Shown here: piece by piece, positions 28,361 through 36,707 of the stretch | Layout of the letters: the number at the start of each line of letters is the position of its first letter | Numbering within the stretch: the stretch's first letter is position 1 | From: Carnobacterium iners | GTDB taxonomy: Bacteria > Bacillota > Bacilli > Lactobacillales > Carnobacteriaceae | NCBI RefSeq assembly: GCF_900177385.1 | Contig: NZ_FXBJ01000002.1 | Span: forward strand, 2,422,001 to 2,486,000 | DNA length: 64,000 bases | Direction of reading: 5' to 3' | The notes under the pieces: generated by a model | Seen by the model: the letters and a program-made list of their open reading frames with translations, nothing else | Database searches by the model: none | What the model was told of the DNA's origin: nothing | Position numbers and translations under genes: made by a program

Positions 28361-29734
28361 TTAAAGAACGTGGAGTAATTTTGTTGCCATACTAAAATAA
28401 ATCATCAAACCCATTGCGTCATTAATCGTTGTAATAAAAGGACCAGAAGCAATAGCAGGATCAATATTTAGTTTGTTAATTAGAAAAGGGATGACAGCAC
28501 CTACTACAGTAGATAAGCTTAAGGTTATAAAAAGCGAAAAGGCAATAATAAATGCTAAAATCAGATTTTGATAAAAAATCCCTGCTACGAGTGACAAAAC
28601 GATTCCGGCAGTCATCCCTATCATCATTCCGGCTAATAATTCTTTTAATATATTTTCCCAAAATTCTTTTTTCGTTCTTTTTCCTCCCATAGAAATATTT
28701 CGGACTGCTACTGCCAAGGATTGTGTCCCTACATTTCCAGCTGAGTCCATAATGACTGGAATAAAAGCCGCAAGTACAACAACTTGACTTAGTGTTTCTT
28801 CAAAAGAGTTGATTAAAGAAGCACTAATCATTCCCAAGAAAACGAGGATGATAATCCAAGGCATCCTAACTCGAGCCATTTGCCAAGCACTTTCTTCTCC
28901 TCTTTCCATTTTATTTTTAGTCTTTCGAATCGCAGAAAACTCATTAAAATCTTCTGTCGTTTCTTCAACTAAAATATCCATCACATCATCAACCGTTACA
29001 ATTCCTAACATGACATCTTCGTCATTTAAAACAGGTACTGCTAATAAATCATAATCTTGAATCATACGCGCAACTGCTTCTTGGTCATCATTTACTCTTA
29101 CAAAGGTTAGTTGAGTGAGCATAACATCTTGGACTATTGTATCTTCTGGATGAATAATCATGTCACGCAAAGACAAAATCCCTGTCAATCTACTTTCTTT
29201 ATCTAAAACATAAATATAATAGACCATTTCTGTTTCTTTAGCAAAGGTACGTACCATATTTACGGTTTGTTGTACTGTATTTTCAACATAAACACTAATA
29301 AATCCTTTGGTCATGATAGAACCAGCCGTCTCTGGTTCATAGGCTAGCATTTCTTCTACTTTACTTCTTTCTGCTGAATTTAACTCGCTTAAAAGAGCTA
29401 GTCTTTCTTTTTCATCTCGATAAGATAAAAAACTTACTACATTATCTATTTTCATATAATAGAATAAGTTCGCAACATACTCTGCTGAAAAAGCTTCATA
29501 GGCTTCTGTTTGATCAGCAGAATCCATCCATTCAAATAGCTCTGCAAATTCTGCTGGTTCTAAAAAACTTTCTACTTTTTTTCTATTTTCAGGATAAAGA
29601 AGATGAAAAAGTTCTACTTGATCATTTATATGAAGCTTTAAGAATAATTCTCTGAACTTTTTACGATTATTCTTCTCTGTAGCTTTAAATATTTCTTCAT
29701 AATACTTATTTTTTTGATCATCCATTTTTTTCAC
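28361..29734 (-). CDS. mgtE: Magnesium transporter MgtE
   Basis: Mg2+ channel of about 457 aa. The N-terminal MgtE domain (about 30-130) is followed by paired CBS domains (about 130-255, MTKGFISVYVENTVQQ and LLAVPVLNDEDVMLGIVTVDDVMD). Five membrane helices follow, with SAGNVGTQSLAVAVRN and the pore stretch GPFITTINDAMGLMIYF. GGGAGGA precedes either TTG 29737 or GTG 29734; a GTG at 29758 lies before that site and is unlikely. It is flanked by the intact IS4 and by a decayed copy. An M-box lies 1.3 kb upstream, beyond the decayed copy. Confidence 0.93.
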   Translation of the reverse strand: MKKMDDQKNKYYEEIFKATEKNNRKKFRELFLKLHINDQVELFHLLYPENRKKVESFLEPAEFAELFEWMDSADQTEAYEAFSAEYVANLFYYMKIDNVVSFLSYRDEKERLALLSELNSAERSKVEEMLAYEPETAGSIMTKGFISVYVENTVQQTVNMVRTFAKETEMVYYIYVLDKESRLTGILSLRDMIIHPEDTIVQDVMLTQLTFVRVNDDQEAVARMIQDYDLLAVPVLNDEDVMLGIVTVDDVMDILVEETTEDFNEFSAIRKTKNKMERGEESAWQMARVRMPWIIILVFLGMISASLINSFEETLSQVVVLAAFIPVIMDSAGNVGTQSLAVAVRNISMGGKRTKKEFWENILKELLAGMMIGMTAGIVLSLVAGIFYQNLILAFIIAFSLFITLSLSTVVGAVIPFLINKLNIDPAIASGPFITTINDAMGLMIYFSMATKLLHVL

Positions 29735-29815
29735 CAAATCATTCCTCCCAAAAAACACATTTTTTTATAGTCATTATAACGGCATAAAGAATTTTTTTAT
29801 TTTTATAAAATTAAT

Positions 29816-30655
29816 CACTAGTGTTGCATAAATATAGTTTAACTGACCTAATTTTTAATTTTTCTAAAAAAAGGCAAAAAAAGGGAGTGCTTGCGCAAAA
29901 GATGACTAACTTCAGAAAAATTTGCTTATTCAACTGAGTCCATTATCGACTGATATCCTTCCTTTAAGGATATCAGTCGATATCAAAAGGGTAAACCATT
30001 CTTCTGCTGGTTCAAATAACAGACAATGAAAAAATCGTTTGATTTGGAAAACAGACTATTTATTTTTTGTTCTTAACTTAATCAAATAGGTTAATAAGCT
30101 AGTAATCATGGTTAAAACCAATTGATTGACAACCCCTTTTTCACCTCTCGAAAAAAACTTTTTAATCGTCATATGTTGTTTAATAGGATTGAAGAACAGC
30201 GTTATTTGCTAACGTGCTTTACACGTTTCTGCAATGTCAGTAGAGGAGCAGTCAAAACGATTCGTAATAACCTGGAGAGTTTCCCCTTTTTTTATCTTGA
30301 AAGGTTACTAAACAAAATCTGGATGTCAGGGCGTTCTAGAGCGCCGGAAATAACGGATACTAGACATACCTATTTCTTTTTGACGTTCTTTCAAAACAAA
30401 GCCCGCGTCCATCTCTTTGAGACTTTCTTTTTTGTCAATACTCCTATGAAGAAAAAGTTGAAGAGCTAAAAAGAAGCTAAGTTGCTTATGGTATTTATCA
30501 AGTCAAATTTTTTTTGAATAGGGCTTGGTAAACAATCTGATTTAATGGAAGAAAACCATTTATTAAAAGCAGAATTTATTCTATCCTTTTCCATGTATTA
30601 TGTCCTTTTTATTGGCCTTGGATGAGTCATCTGAGTTCAGTATAAAGGACTTTTT
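29816..30655 (-). mobile_element. Decayed, inverted IS4-family copy (remnant)
   Basis: Starts with the same 15-bp end CACTAGTGTTGCATA and matches the intact element at 26887-28272 along its length in opposite orientation. It is only about 840 bp against 1386, with many substitutions and internal deletions. Its far end stops at the sequence AAAGGACTTTTT, so the outer roughly 65 bp with the other terminal repeat is missing. It separates mgtE from the M-box leader. Confidence 0.85.
29950..30605 (-). pseudogene. IS4-family transposase remnant
   Basis: The minus strand begins ATGGAAAAGGATAG (compare ATGGATAAGTATAA in the intact gene) and keeps recognisable pieces such as the AATCTGATTTGG-like start region and the C-terminal AGCAGAAGAATGGTTTACCC part. 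Stops and deletions break the frame throughout. The plus-strand frames here are antisense shadows. Confidence 0.75.
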
Positions 30656-30733
30656 CTCTTTCAGATAGCCTAGCTTTTTTAATTGATTGTTCTTTGATTT
30701 TTTTGTATATAGATCTGTTTCTTTATTTAACAA
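30656..30733 (-). pseudogene. 5' stub of an M-box-controlled gene, cut by the IS4 remnant
   Basis: TTG 30733 has GGAGG 7 nt upstream (plus-strand CCTCC at 30741-30745). It opens a frame of 26 codons reading LLNKETDLYTKKSKNN and on to LGYLKE before running into IS4 sequence. It stands downstream of the M-box and its terminator in the right orientation, so it is most likely the start of the riboswitch's original target. The stub is too short to say whether that was an Mg2+ P-type ATPase or something else. Confidence 0.45.
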
Positions 30734-30940
30734 ACTTTTTCCTCCTTCATATATTAATGAAAGAAGTAAAGCCGCTAGATTCTATTATCACATGAAATTC
30801 CTGACTGAGTTTCTTACTTCTCCGTTAAGAAACTACCTATTTAAATCTGATTTTTTATTTATCTCCATTTTCCAATCCATTCACATTGCTTATCGTTTTA
30901 TCAGATTCCTTTATTTCCCTATTAGACTTTGTGGTAAAAC

Positions 30941-30979
30941 AAAAAAAACACATACTCTTATAAAGACAGAGTATGTGCA
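30941..30979 (-). terminator. Expression-platform terminator of the M-box leader
   Basis: On the minus strand, ACATACTC pairs with GAGTATGT around TGTCTTTATAA, followed by eight T residues. It lies 70-110 nt after the conserved M-box core, the normal spot for a riboswitch-controlled terminator. Confidence 0.75.
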
Positions 30980-31051
30980 CGTATTATCTATAATAAATAA
31001 GCGATACACATAATAAACGCCATTATATTTAGCACAAGGCTAAATAAGATG

Positions 31052-31228
31052 GGTAGTTTTTCTCCATCGTCGAGTTTTAGCACTATATGGCATAGATTAT
31101 TCATCAGCTACGTTAAATATGGCCTTAATCCGACCATCTCTGTTGACCCATTGGTGTCTCTCGACGTTTTTGGGCAGCAGCATATATCCATATAGGAGCC
31201 TCACCTAACAGAAGCATAGTTATTCTTA
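31052..31228 (-). ncRNA. M-box (ykoK) magnesium riboswitch
   Basis: The minus strand carries the M-box core blocks in order: GTTAGGTGAGGCTCCTATATGG, TGCTGCCCAAAAACGTCGAG, GACACCAATGGGTCAACAG, ATTTAACGTAGCTGATG and TATGCCATATAGTGCTAAAA followed by CGACGATGG. These match the known Mg2+-sensing class that turns off transporter genes when Mg2+ is ample. A promoter lies just upstream and a terminator downstream. The adjacent gene is cut by an IS, and intact mgtE lies past the IS remnant. Confidence 0.92.
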
Positions 31229-31239
31229 ACCTCACATCT

Positions 31240-31268
31240 AATCTAACTGGAATAGCTCTAACTGTCAA
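31240..31268 (-). promoter_or_regulatory. Promoter of the M-box leader
   Basis: TTGACA (31263-31268), exactly 17 bp, then TAGATT (31240-31245) on the minus strand. The ISLre2-type insertion at 31318 is about 50 bp further upstream, so the promoter core is intact. Confidence 0.75.
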
Positions 31269-31308
31269 CCTATAGCGATTTGAAAAAACTAACCGATAGA
31301 TAAGAGTT

Positions 31309-31317
31309 ATTTCCTCT
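31309..31317. repeat. Target-site duplication, ISLre2-type copy 2 (left)
   Basis: ATTTCCTCT, repeated at 32999-33007 after the element. Confidence 0.88.
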
Positions 31318-31432
31318 GTATGTGTAAAATAGTTCTCGAGATACTATTATTTTTTACTAGCAAAAAGAAAGAAGACGTTCTATCATAAATGTATGCTTGA
31401 GCGGCAAATACATAAATGAAAGAGGCCTTCTT

Positions 31433-32842
31433 ATGAATAAGATTATATCAAAGGTTTACCAAATAATAAAGGATTCAAGCAATTTAATAGAGACAGAAGA
31501 AGCTATTCAAGTCTGTATGTATGAAGTATTCGCTGAATTAGTAGGAGATGTCTTCACTCATCTCAATCAGGTAATCAAAGAGCAGAAACAAGAGGAAGGT
31601 TGGAAAGTGAAACGAGAAGATTGGAAAACCGTTCAGTTTATTTTTGGGTCTGTTCGTTATTGTCGTACCTTGATGATAGATCAAGAGAGTCAAAATCATT
31701 ATCCGCTAGATGACTGGCTAGGTATTCGGAAATATCAACGCCATAGTCCATTAGTAGAAGTAAAAGTGGCAGAGTTGGCGAGTAAAGTTACTTATAGAGA
31801 TACTGCAAATATGTTAAATGAATGGACAGCTGTTACGATTAGTCATCAAACAGTCGGTAGTCTTCTCAAACGCGTTGGATCCGCACAAGCACGTGAAGAT
31901 GAAGAGAGCGTATTGGAACTAGAAGAATCAGCTGAGTTGCCGGAAGGAAAAAAGGTAGACTATCTTTATGCCGAGGCTGATGGAGTTTTTGTCCGTGGGA
32001 CAAAAAAGAAAAAGAGCTTAGAAGTTCGTCATGCCATCCTTTATGAAGGCTGGAATAAAAATGGGAAACGCGTCTCTTTAAAGGAACCCAAAGCCATTAT
32101 GACGACTAAAAAAACCGCTGGTTTTTGGGCAGAGATTCAAGCCTTTACAGCGAATCATTATGCCTTACAACAAGCTCAAATCATTACAAATAGTGACGGC
32201 GGACAAGGGTATACCGCAGACAAATTCCAAGAAGCTTTTTCTCAATCGAACTACCCTGTTTTAAATCAGCTAGACTCTTATCATGTTTTTCAAGGGTTAA
32301 ACCGTGCATTTGGCGTGAAAACTACCATTTTTAAACAGCAGGTCAAACAAGCATTAAAGACGCATGATTTAGATCAGTTAACTATTTGGTTGGATACGTA
32401 TGAAAGTACGCTAGATGAAACTTCTGCAGTGGAAAAACTGACTACATTTCGAACCTATGTAGTACGAAATTGGGATCGAATTTTCGATTGGCGCGAAAAA
32501 GTAGAACAAGCGCCGAAGGACGCAAGAGGTTTAGGCGCAATGGAGTCCAATCAACGACGTATCTCTTTTCGCATGAAAAAGCGAGGAATGCATTGGAGCG
32601 CAGAAGGTTGCGAAGCTATGGTAAAGGTAAAACAAGGGATGTTTAATCACACCTTGCGTGAAGCCTATCTTCACCAACAAAATAGAAGTGCGAGAAATCA
32701 ACGTAAGTTAAACCAAACGGTTCGTTTATCGTCGTTATTGCATGAGAAAACACGGCAGTCAGTCGGGGCAAAAAATGGGACTATTCCGTTATATGCCTCC
32801 CGTTCATCAGCAATAGGACAATTAATTAAAAGTTTTCGTTAA
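31433..32842 (+). CDS. ISLre2/UPF0236 family transposase, copy 2
   Basis: Identical in protein sequence to the copy at 2683-4092; the single base change (GGA to GGG, Gly) is silent. ATG 31433 is chosen for the same AAGAGG ribosome site. Intact frame, so both copies could be active. Confidence 0.88.
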   Translation: MNKIISKVYQIIKDSSNLIETEEAIQVCMYEVFAELVGDVFTHLNQVIKEQKQEEGWKVKREDWKTVQFIFGSVRYCRTLMIDQESQNHYPLDDWLGIRKYQRHSPLVEVKVAELASKVTYRDTANMLNEWTAVTISHQTVGSLLKRVGSAQAREDEESVLELEESAELPEGKKVDYLYAEADGVFVRGTKKKKSLEVRHAILYEGWNKNGKRVSLKEPKAIMTTKKTAGFWAEIQAFTANHYALQQAQIITNSDGGQGYTADKFQEAFSQSNYPVLNQLDSYHVFQGLNRAFGVKTTIFKQQVKQALKTHDLDQLTIWLDTYESTLDETSAVEKLTTFRTYVVRNWDRIFDWREKVEQAPKDARGLGAMESNQRRISFRMKKRGMHWSAEGCEAMVKVKQGMFNHTLREAYLHQQNRSARNQRKLNQTVRLSSLLHEKTRQSVGAKNGTIPLYASRSSAIGQLIKSFR

Positions 32843-32850
32843 TTCCTGTC

Positions 32851-32892
32851 TTTTGGGAGAAGGTTCCTGGTTTTAGGAACCTTCTCCCAAAA
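32851..32892 (+). terminator. Intrinsic terminator inside ISLre2-type copy 2
   Basis: Same 17-bp stem as in copy 1, right after the transposase stop. Confidence 0.7.
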
Positions 32893-32998
32893 GATGGGCC
32901 AGCAAGCGGCGTAGCCGTGCGGTAGCTGATGAGTGTACAAGAATAAAACGTCTAAACTAGCATGGTAATAGGACGCTCGAGAAAAACTTGACACAAAC

Positions 32999-33007
32999 AT
33001 TTCCTCT
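32999..33007. repeat. Target-site duplication, ISLre2-type copy 2 (right)
   Basis: ATTTCCTCT, matching 31309-31317. Confidence 0.88.
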
Positions 33008-33076
33008 TAGGTGTTTTCATATTTTAACTAACTAGACTATAATAGAATTACTTTGAGATAGAAAGGAAGTTTTTGA

Positions 33077-34888
33077 ATGACTTATAAAATGAATTGGGAT
33101 TTAGATTCTATTTTCCCAGGTGGAAGCGAATCTATTGAATTACAAAACAAGTTGTATTTGATAAAAGAGCAATTAGTTGTCTTAGCTAGTCAAGTAGACA
33201 AATGGAATAGTGAAAAGGATAAACCACACTTCAAGGGATTTTCAGCTATTTTAGATAATCAAGAAAAAATAACTTTCGGTTTATCACAAGTACGCACCTT
33301 CGTTGAAGCTATTCAATCTGCAGATGTGACAGACAAAAACAGCGGTATACTGTTTGGTAAAATTTTTACATTAAGTAGTTCATTCGATACAATTAAAATA
33401 ATTCTCACAAAAAAAATGGTTGCTATGACTGATAAAGACTGGGCAGTTTTACTCTCAATGAGCGAATTCCAACCCATTGACTTCGTCTTACAAGAAACTA
33501 GAACTCAGGGCAAAGAATTATTAAACGAGTCAGAGGAGGCATTAATTAATACTCTTTCAATAGACGGTTTCCAGGCTTGGAGTGACCATTATGATACATT
33601 AGTGGCAACAATTACTATTCCTTTTGAGGAAACAGATGGCACGATTTCTACTCTATCAGCTGGGCAAGCCTACAATAAAATGAACTCTGATCCTAATAAA
33701 GACGTTAGGAAACAATTGTTTGATAATTGGGAAGCTGCGTGGGCCGAGAAAGCTCCATTATTTGCTAATACTTTGAATCATTTAGCTGGTTTTAGATTAG
33801 CTAATTATAAAGCTCATGGAGTTTCTGATTTTTTAAAACGTCCTTTAGAATATAATCGAATGAATAAGGAAACACTTGATGCTATGTGGAAAGCCGTTAG
33901 CGAACACAAGCAATCTTTTATTGATTTTCTAAATCGTAAAGCTAAATTAATGGGCAAAGAACAATTAGACTGGCAAGATATTGAATCACCTGTTCTAGTG
34001 GGCAACGCTGAACCACAAATTTACCCTTATAATAAAGGCGCTAACTTTATTATAGAAAATTTTAAAAAAGTTAGCCCTAAAATGTCTTCTTTTGCACAAT
34101 CTGCTTTTGAAAAAAATTGGATCGAAGCTGAAAACCGCAACGGTAAAAGACCGGGTGGTTATTGTGCAGAATTGCCAGAAAGTAAAGAGTCACGGATTTT
34201 CATGACTTACGCTGACTCACCTGGTGAAGTATCCACACTAGCACACGAATTAGGTCATGCCTTTCATAGTGATGTTATGAAAGAATTACCTGTATTAAAT
34301 CAACAATATGCTATGAATGTAGCGGAAACGGCTAGTACATTCGCCGAAATTGTTGTTGCTGATGCAACTGTAAAAGATGCTCAGTCTAAGGAAGAAAAAA
34401 TAAATCTACTTGATACAAAAATTCAAAATTCACTAGCTATGTTCTTAAATATTCACGCTCGCTTTATCTTTGAGACTAATTTCTATGCAGAACGGCAAAA
34501 TGGAATAGTCACCGAGGCGAAATTATCTGAACTAATGGATGCAGCTCAAAGAGAAGCCTATAAGGATTCATTAAGTTCTTATCATCCTCATTTCTGGGCC
34601 AGTAAATTACATTTCTTTATCGCTGATGTTCCTTTTTATAATTTCCCATATACTTTTGGTTATCTTTTCAGCTTAGGTATTTATGCTCAATATTTAGAAG
34701 ATAGCAATGGTTTTGAAGACCGCTACATTGCTTTACTAAAAGATACAGCTTCGATGTCTACAGAAGACTTAGCTAAAAAACATTTACATGTTGATTTAGC
34801 AAAACAAGACTTTTGGGTAGCTGGTATTGAAGTGATGGAAAAAGAAATTCAATCTTTCTTAGAACTTACTGATGAATATCTGGATTAA
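33077..34888 (+). CDS. pepF: Oligoendopeptidase F family (M3 metallopeptidase)
   Basis: Cytosolic zinc peptidase of 603 aa for oligopeptides. The zinc site is AHELGHAFHSDV (HEXXH at about residue 390) with the downstream Glu in NVAETASTFAEIVVAD. The substrate loop SYHPHFWASKLHFF and PFYNFPYTFGYLFSLG are family-typical. AAAGGAAG precedes the ATG. A TATAAT box at about 33039 lies after the IS right end, so transcription is not interrupted. Terminator at 34898. Confidence 0.93.
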   Translation: MTYKMNWDLDSIFPGGSESIELQNKLYLIKEQLVVLASQVDKWNSEKDKPHFKGFSAILDNQEKITFGLSQVRTFVEAIQSADVTDKNSGILFGKIFTLSSSFDTIKIILTKKMVAMTDKDWAVLLSMSEFQPIDFVLQETRTQGKELLNESEEALINTLSIDGFQAWSDHYDTLVATITIPFEETDGTISTLSAGQAYNKMNSDPNKDVRKQLFDNWEAAWAEKAPLFANTLNHLAGFRLANYKAHGVSDFLKRPLEYNRMNKETLDAMWKAVSEHKQSFIDFLNRKAKLMGKEQLDWQDIESPVLVGNAEPQIYPYNKGANFIIENFKKVSPKMSSFAQSAFEKNWIEAENRNGKRPGGYCAELPESKESRIFMTYADSPGEVSTLAHELGHAFHSDVMKELPVLNQQYAMNVAETASTFAEIVVADATVKDAQSKEEKINLLDTKIQNSLAMFLNIHARFIFETNFYAERQNGIVTEAKLSELMDAAQREAYKDSLSSYHPHFWASKLHFFIADVPFYNFPYTFGYLFSLGIYAQYLEDSNGFEDRYIALLKDTASMSTEDLAKKHLHVDLAKQDFWVAGIEVMEKEIQSFLELTDEYLD

Positions 34889-34897
34889 CTTATAAAA

Positions 34898-34940
34898 AAG
34901 AAGCAGCTGGATTAATAAAATTAATTCAACTGCTCCTTTT
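34898..34940. terminator. Bidirectional terminator pepF / sagA-like gene
   Basis: AGCAGCTGGATTAAT pairs with ATTAATTCAACTGCT (G-U pairs) between an A-rich and a T-rich flank. Confidence 0.8.
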
Positions 34941-34961
34941 TAACTTCTATTAAATTATTAT

Positions 34962-36383
34962 TTAATAACGTCCAAATCCAACCACTCTATTAGCCCAATA
35001 ACCAGAAGTGTAAGATGTATACGCTACTCCGGTACTACTTTGTGAACCGACAAAACCGCCTCCGCCTGTTACAATTCCAACGTGATCTACTGTTCCACCA
35101 CCGATTGAAAAGAATACTAAGTCTCCTGCTTTTGGACTAGACACTTTCTTAGAATCACTATATTGCACAGATGCAACTCGTGGAATAGAAACTCCTGCAG
35201 ATCTTAAAACATACTGGGTAAATCCCGAACAGTCAAAGCCACCCTCAAGTGTATCTCCACCCCAAAGATATTTTTTCTTTGTCACTGACGCTAAAGAACG
35301 GTCTATTGCTGATTGCATTGAACCAAGAGATGTTCCGCCAGTTGAAGGAGCTAGAGTTGGTGCTGGCTTTTTAACTTGTACTGGTGTTGGCTTTTTAACT
35401 TGTACTGGTGTTGGTGCTGGTGTTGACGCGACTTCGTTAACAGAAGGTTGAGTTACAGACTCTATTGCATTTGATTCTTGATTTGAAGAACTAGACCGAG
35501 AAGAAGTTTGTGCTTCTGCTGCGGTATTCTGTTCAGCAGTTACAACTGTTTCAGTCATAATAACTTCAATTGAAACTCTAGTTTCCTCTTCTTTTTGCTG
35601 CTCAAAAGCAACTCGGACAGCTTTTTCTACATCCGCTTGAGCTGTTGTATAATCTAATACAGCCTGTTCTGCCGCTACTTTTTGTATTAGGAAAGCATCT
35701 TTATCTTCTTGAACCAGCGACATTTCTGAAGCAAGTTGTGATACGACTACTTCCTTTTCTAATAATTGCTTTTCAAATGAGCTCTGTGTATTTTCTAATT
35801 GAGCTGCCAATGCATTTTGTTGTACAATCGTTTGTTCTGTTTCTACTTTCTTTTTGACGACTAACTTTTGATCTTGTACTTGTTCTTCTACAAGAGTTTT
35901 GTTAGCTGTTACCATTTGATTGATAACATCTACACGACCAATAACATCTACTAAAGATTCAGCTTCAATAACGAATTCTATGTAGTTTTGTGTATCCCCA
36001 TTCGTTTGAACAGTTCGTGCTTGTTTGTCTAATTGTTCATTACGTTTTTCAATTTTTTTCTCCAGTGACTCAATATCAATCTTTAAAGTTACCATCTCAT
36101 CTTGAGATTTTTCAATTTCGCCAACTAATTTTTGGGATTTTTCTTTATTAATACTGATTGTCTTATTTATCGTTTCTAATTGTATTTGTGTATTGTTTTT
36201 TTCTGCTGATAAACCATTTATTTTTTGATCAGCTGCATCTATTTTGTTTTGATTTAAATTTTCTGTTTGTTTGGCATCTTCTATTTTGTCAGTGTAAGTT
36301 TCTGCATCAGCTGTTATAGGTAAAATAAGAGAACTAAAAGTTATTGTTCCTAGAATCACAATTGAAAGTAAATTTTTTTTCAC
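34962..36383 (-). CDS. Secreted NlpC/P60 peptidoglycan hydrolase, SagA/PcsB-like
   Basis: About 473 aa. Signal peptide VKKNLLSIVILGTITFSSLI ends near ADA; a long coiled coil rich in Lys/Glu/Gln follows (about 30-270). A Ser/Pro linker holds repeats of PTPVQVKK. The C-terminal NlpC/P60 domain has catalytic Cys in GGFDCSGFTQYVL and His in VDHVGIVTGG. GTG 36383 has GGAGGAG 7 nt upstream; the frame open to 36452 has no site. Architecture matches enterococcal SagA endopeptidase, used in daughter-cell separation. A WalR-like box lies upstream. Confidence 0.9.
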   Translation of the reverse strand: MKKNLLSIVILGTITFSSLILPITADAETYTDKIEDAKQTENLNQNKIDAADQKINGLSAEKNNTQIQLETINKTISINKEKSQKLVGEIEKSQDEMVTLKIDIESLEKKIEKRNEQLDKQARTVQTNGDTQNYIEFVIEAESLVDVIGRVDVINQMVTANKTLVEEQVQDQKLVVKKKVETEQTIVQQNALAAQLENTQSSFEKQLLEKEVVVSQLASEMSLVQEDKDAFLIQKVAAEQAVLDYTTAQADVEKAVRVAFEQQKEEETRVSIEVIMTETVVTAEQNTAAEAQTSSRSSSSNQESNAIESVTQPSVNEVASTPAPTPVQVKKPTPVQVKKPAPTLAPSTGGTSLGSMQSAIDRSLASVTKKKYLWGGDTLEGGFDCSGFTQYVLRSAGVSIPRVASVQYSDSKKVSSPKAGDLVFFSIGGGTVDHVGIVTGGGGFVGSQSSTGVAYTSYTSGYWANRVVGFGRY

Positions 36384-36464
36384 TGGTTTTCTCCTCCAAA
36401 AATTTATTTCTGTTATATTCTCATTTATCTTTGTATGAGATGACTTTGGCACTTCACTACGGCA

Positions 36465-36508
36465 ATTATAACACGAAGAATCTTCTTAAAGATTACTTTT
36501 AGGTTACA
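36465..36508 (-). promoter_or_regulatory. Promoter of the sagA-like gene with a WalR-like box
   Basis: TATAAT at 36465-36470 on the minus strand; no good -35. At 36492-36508 lies TGTAAC-5 nt-AGTAAT, one base from the WalR direct repeat TGTWAH-N5-TGTWAH. WalRK commonly controls this type of hydrolase. The link is an inference from one site. Confidence 0.4.
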
Positions 36509-36707
36509 GTTAGCTATCAAATAATAACAGATTAGAAATAATAGGATTAGGAAGCGGAGTTTTCTTTAATAAATCACATTACTCAAAAAATAATAACCGT
36601 TATTTCTGTATTCCTTGCTTTCATAAGATAAATTAGTGTATAATGTAATGTCAGATAGCTCATCTATTTATACTATACTATTTTTACATATTTTAGGAGG
36701 GTTTATA

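Larger units (their letters stand above)
31318..32998 (+). mobile_element. ISLre2-family insertion sequence, copy 2
   Basis: 1681 bp, same orientation as copy 1 and identical to it by eye except G at 32065 against A at 3315. A 9-bp duplication ATTTCCTCT flanks it, different from that of copy 1, so this is a separate insertion. It sits between the M-box promoter and the pepF promoter and appears to damage neither. Confidence 0.92.

Noticed and set aside
30122-30469. Plus-strand frame of 115 codons
   Set aside because: Antisense to the IS4 remnant; no ribosome site and no recognisable domain.
30687-31013. Plus-strand frame of 108 codons
   Set aside because: Antisense to the M-box leader, terminator and gene stub; AT-rich Phe/Ile composition, no ribosome site.
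2568-32998. A 30-kb composite transposon bounded by the two ISLre2-type copies
   Set aside because: Each copy has its own, different target duplication, and the interior is core housekeeping sequence in normal gene order.
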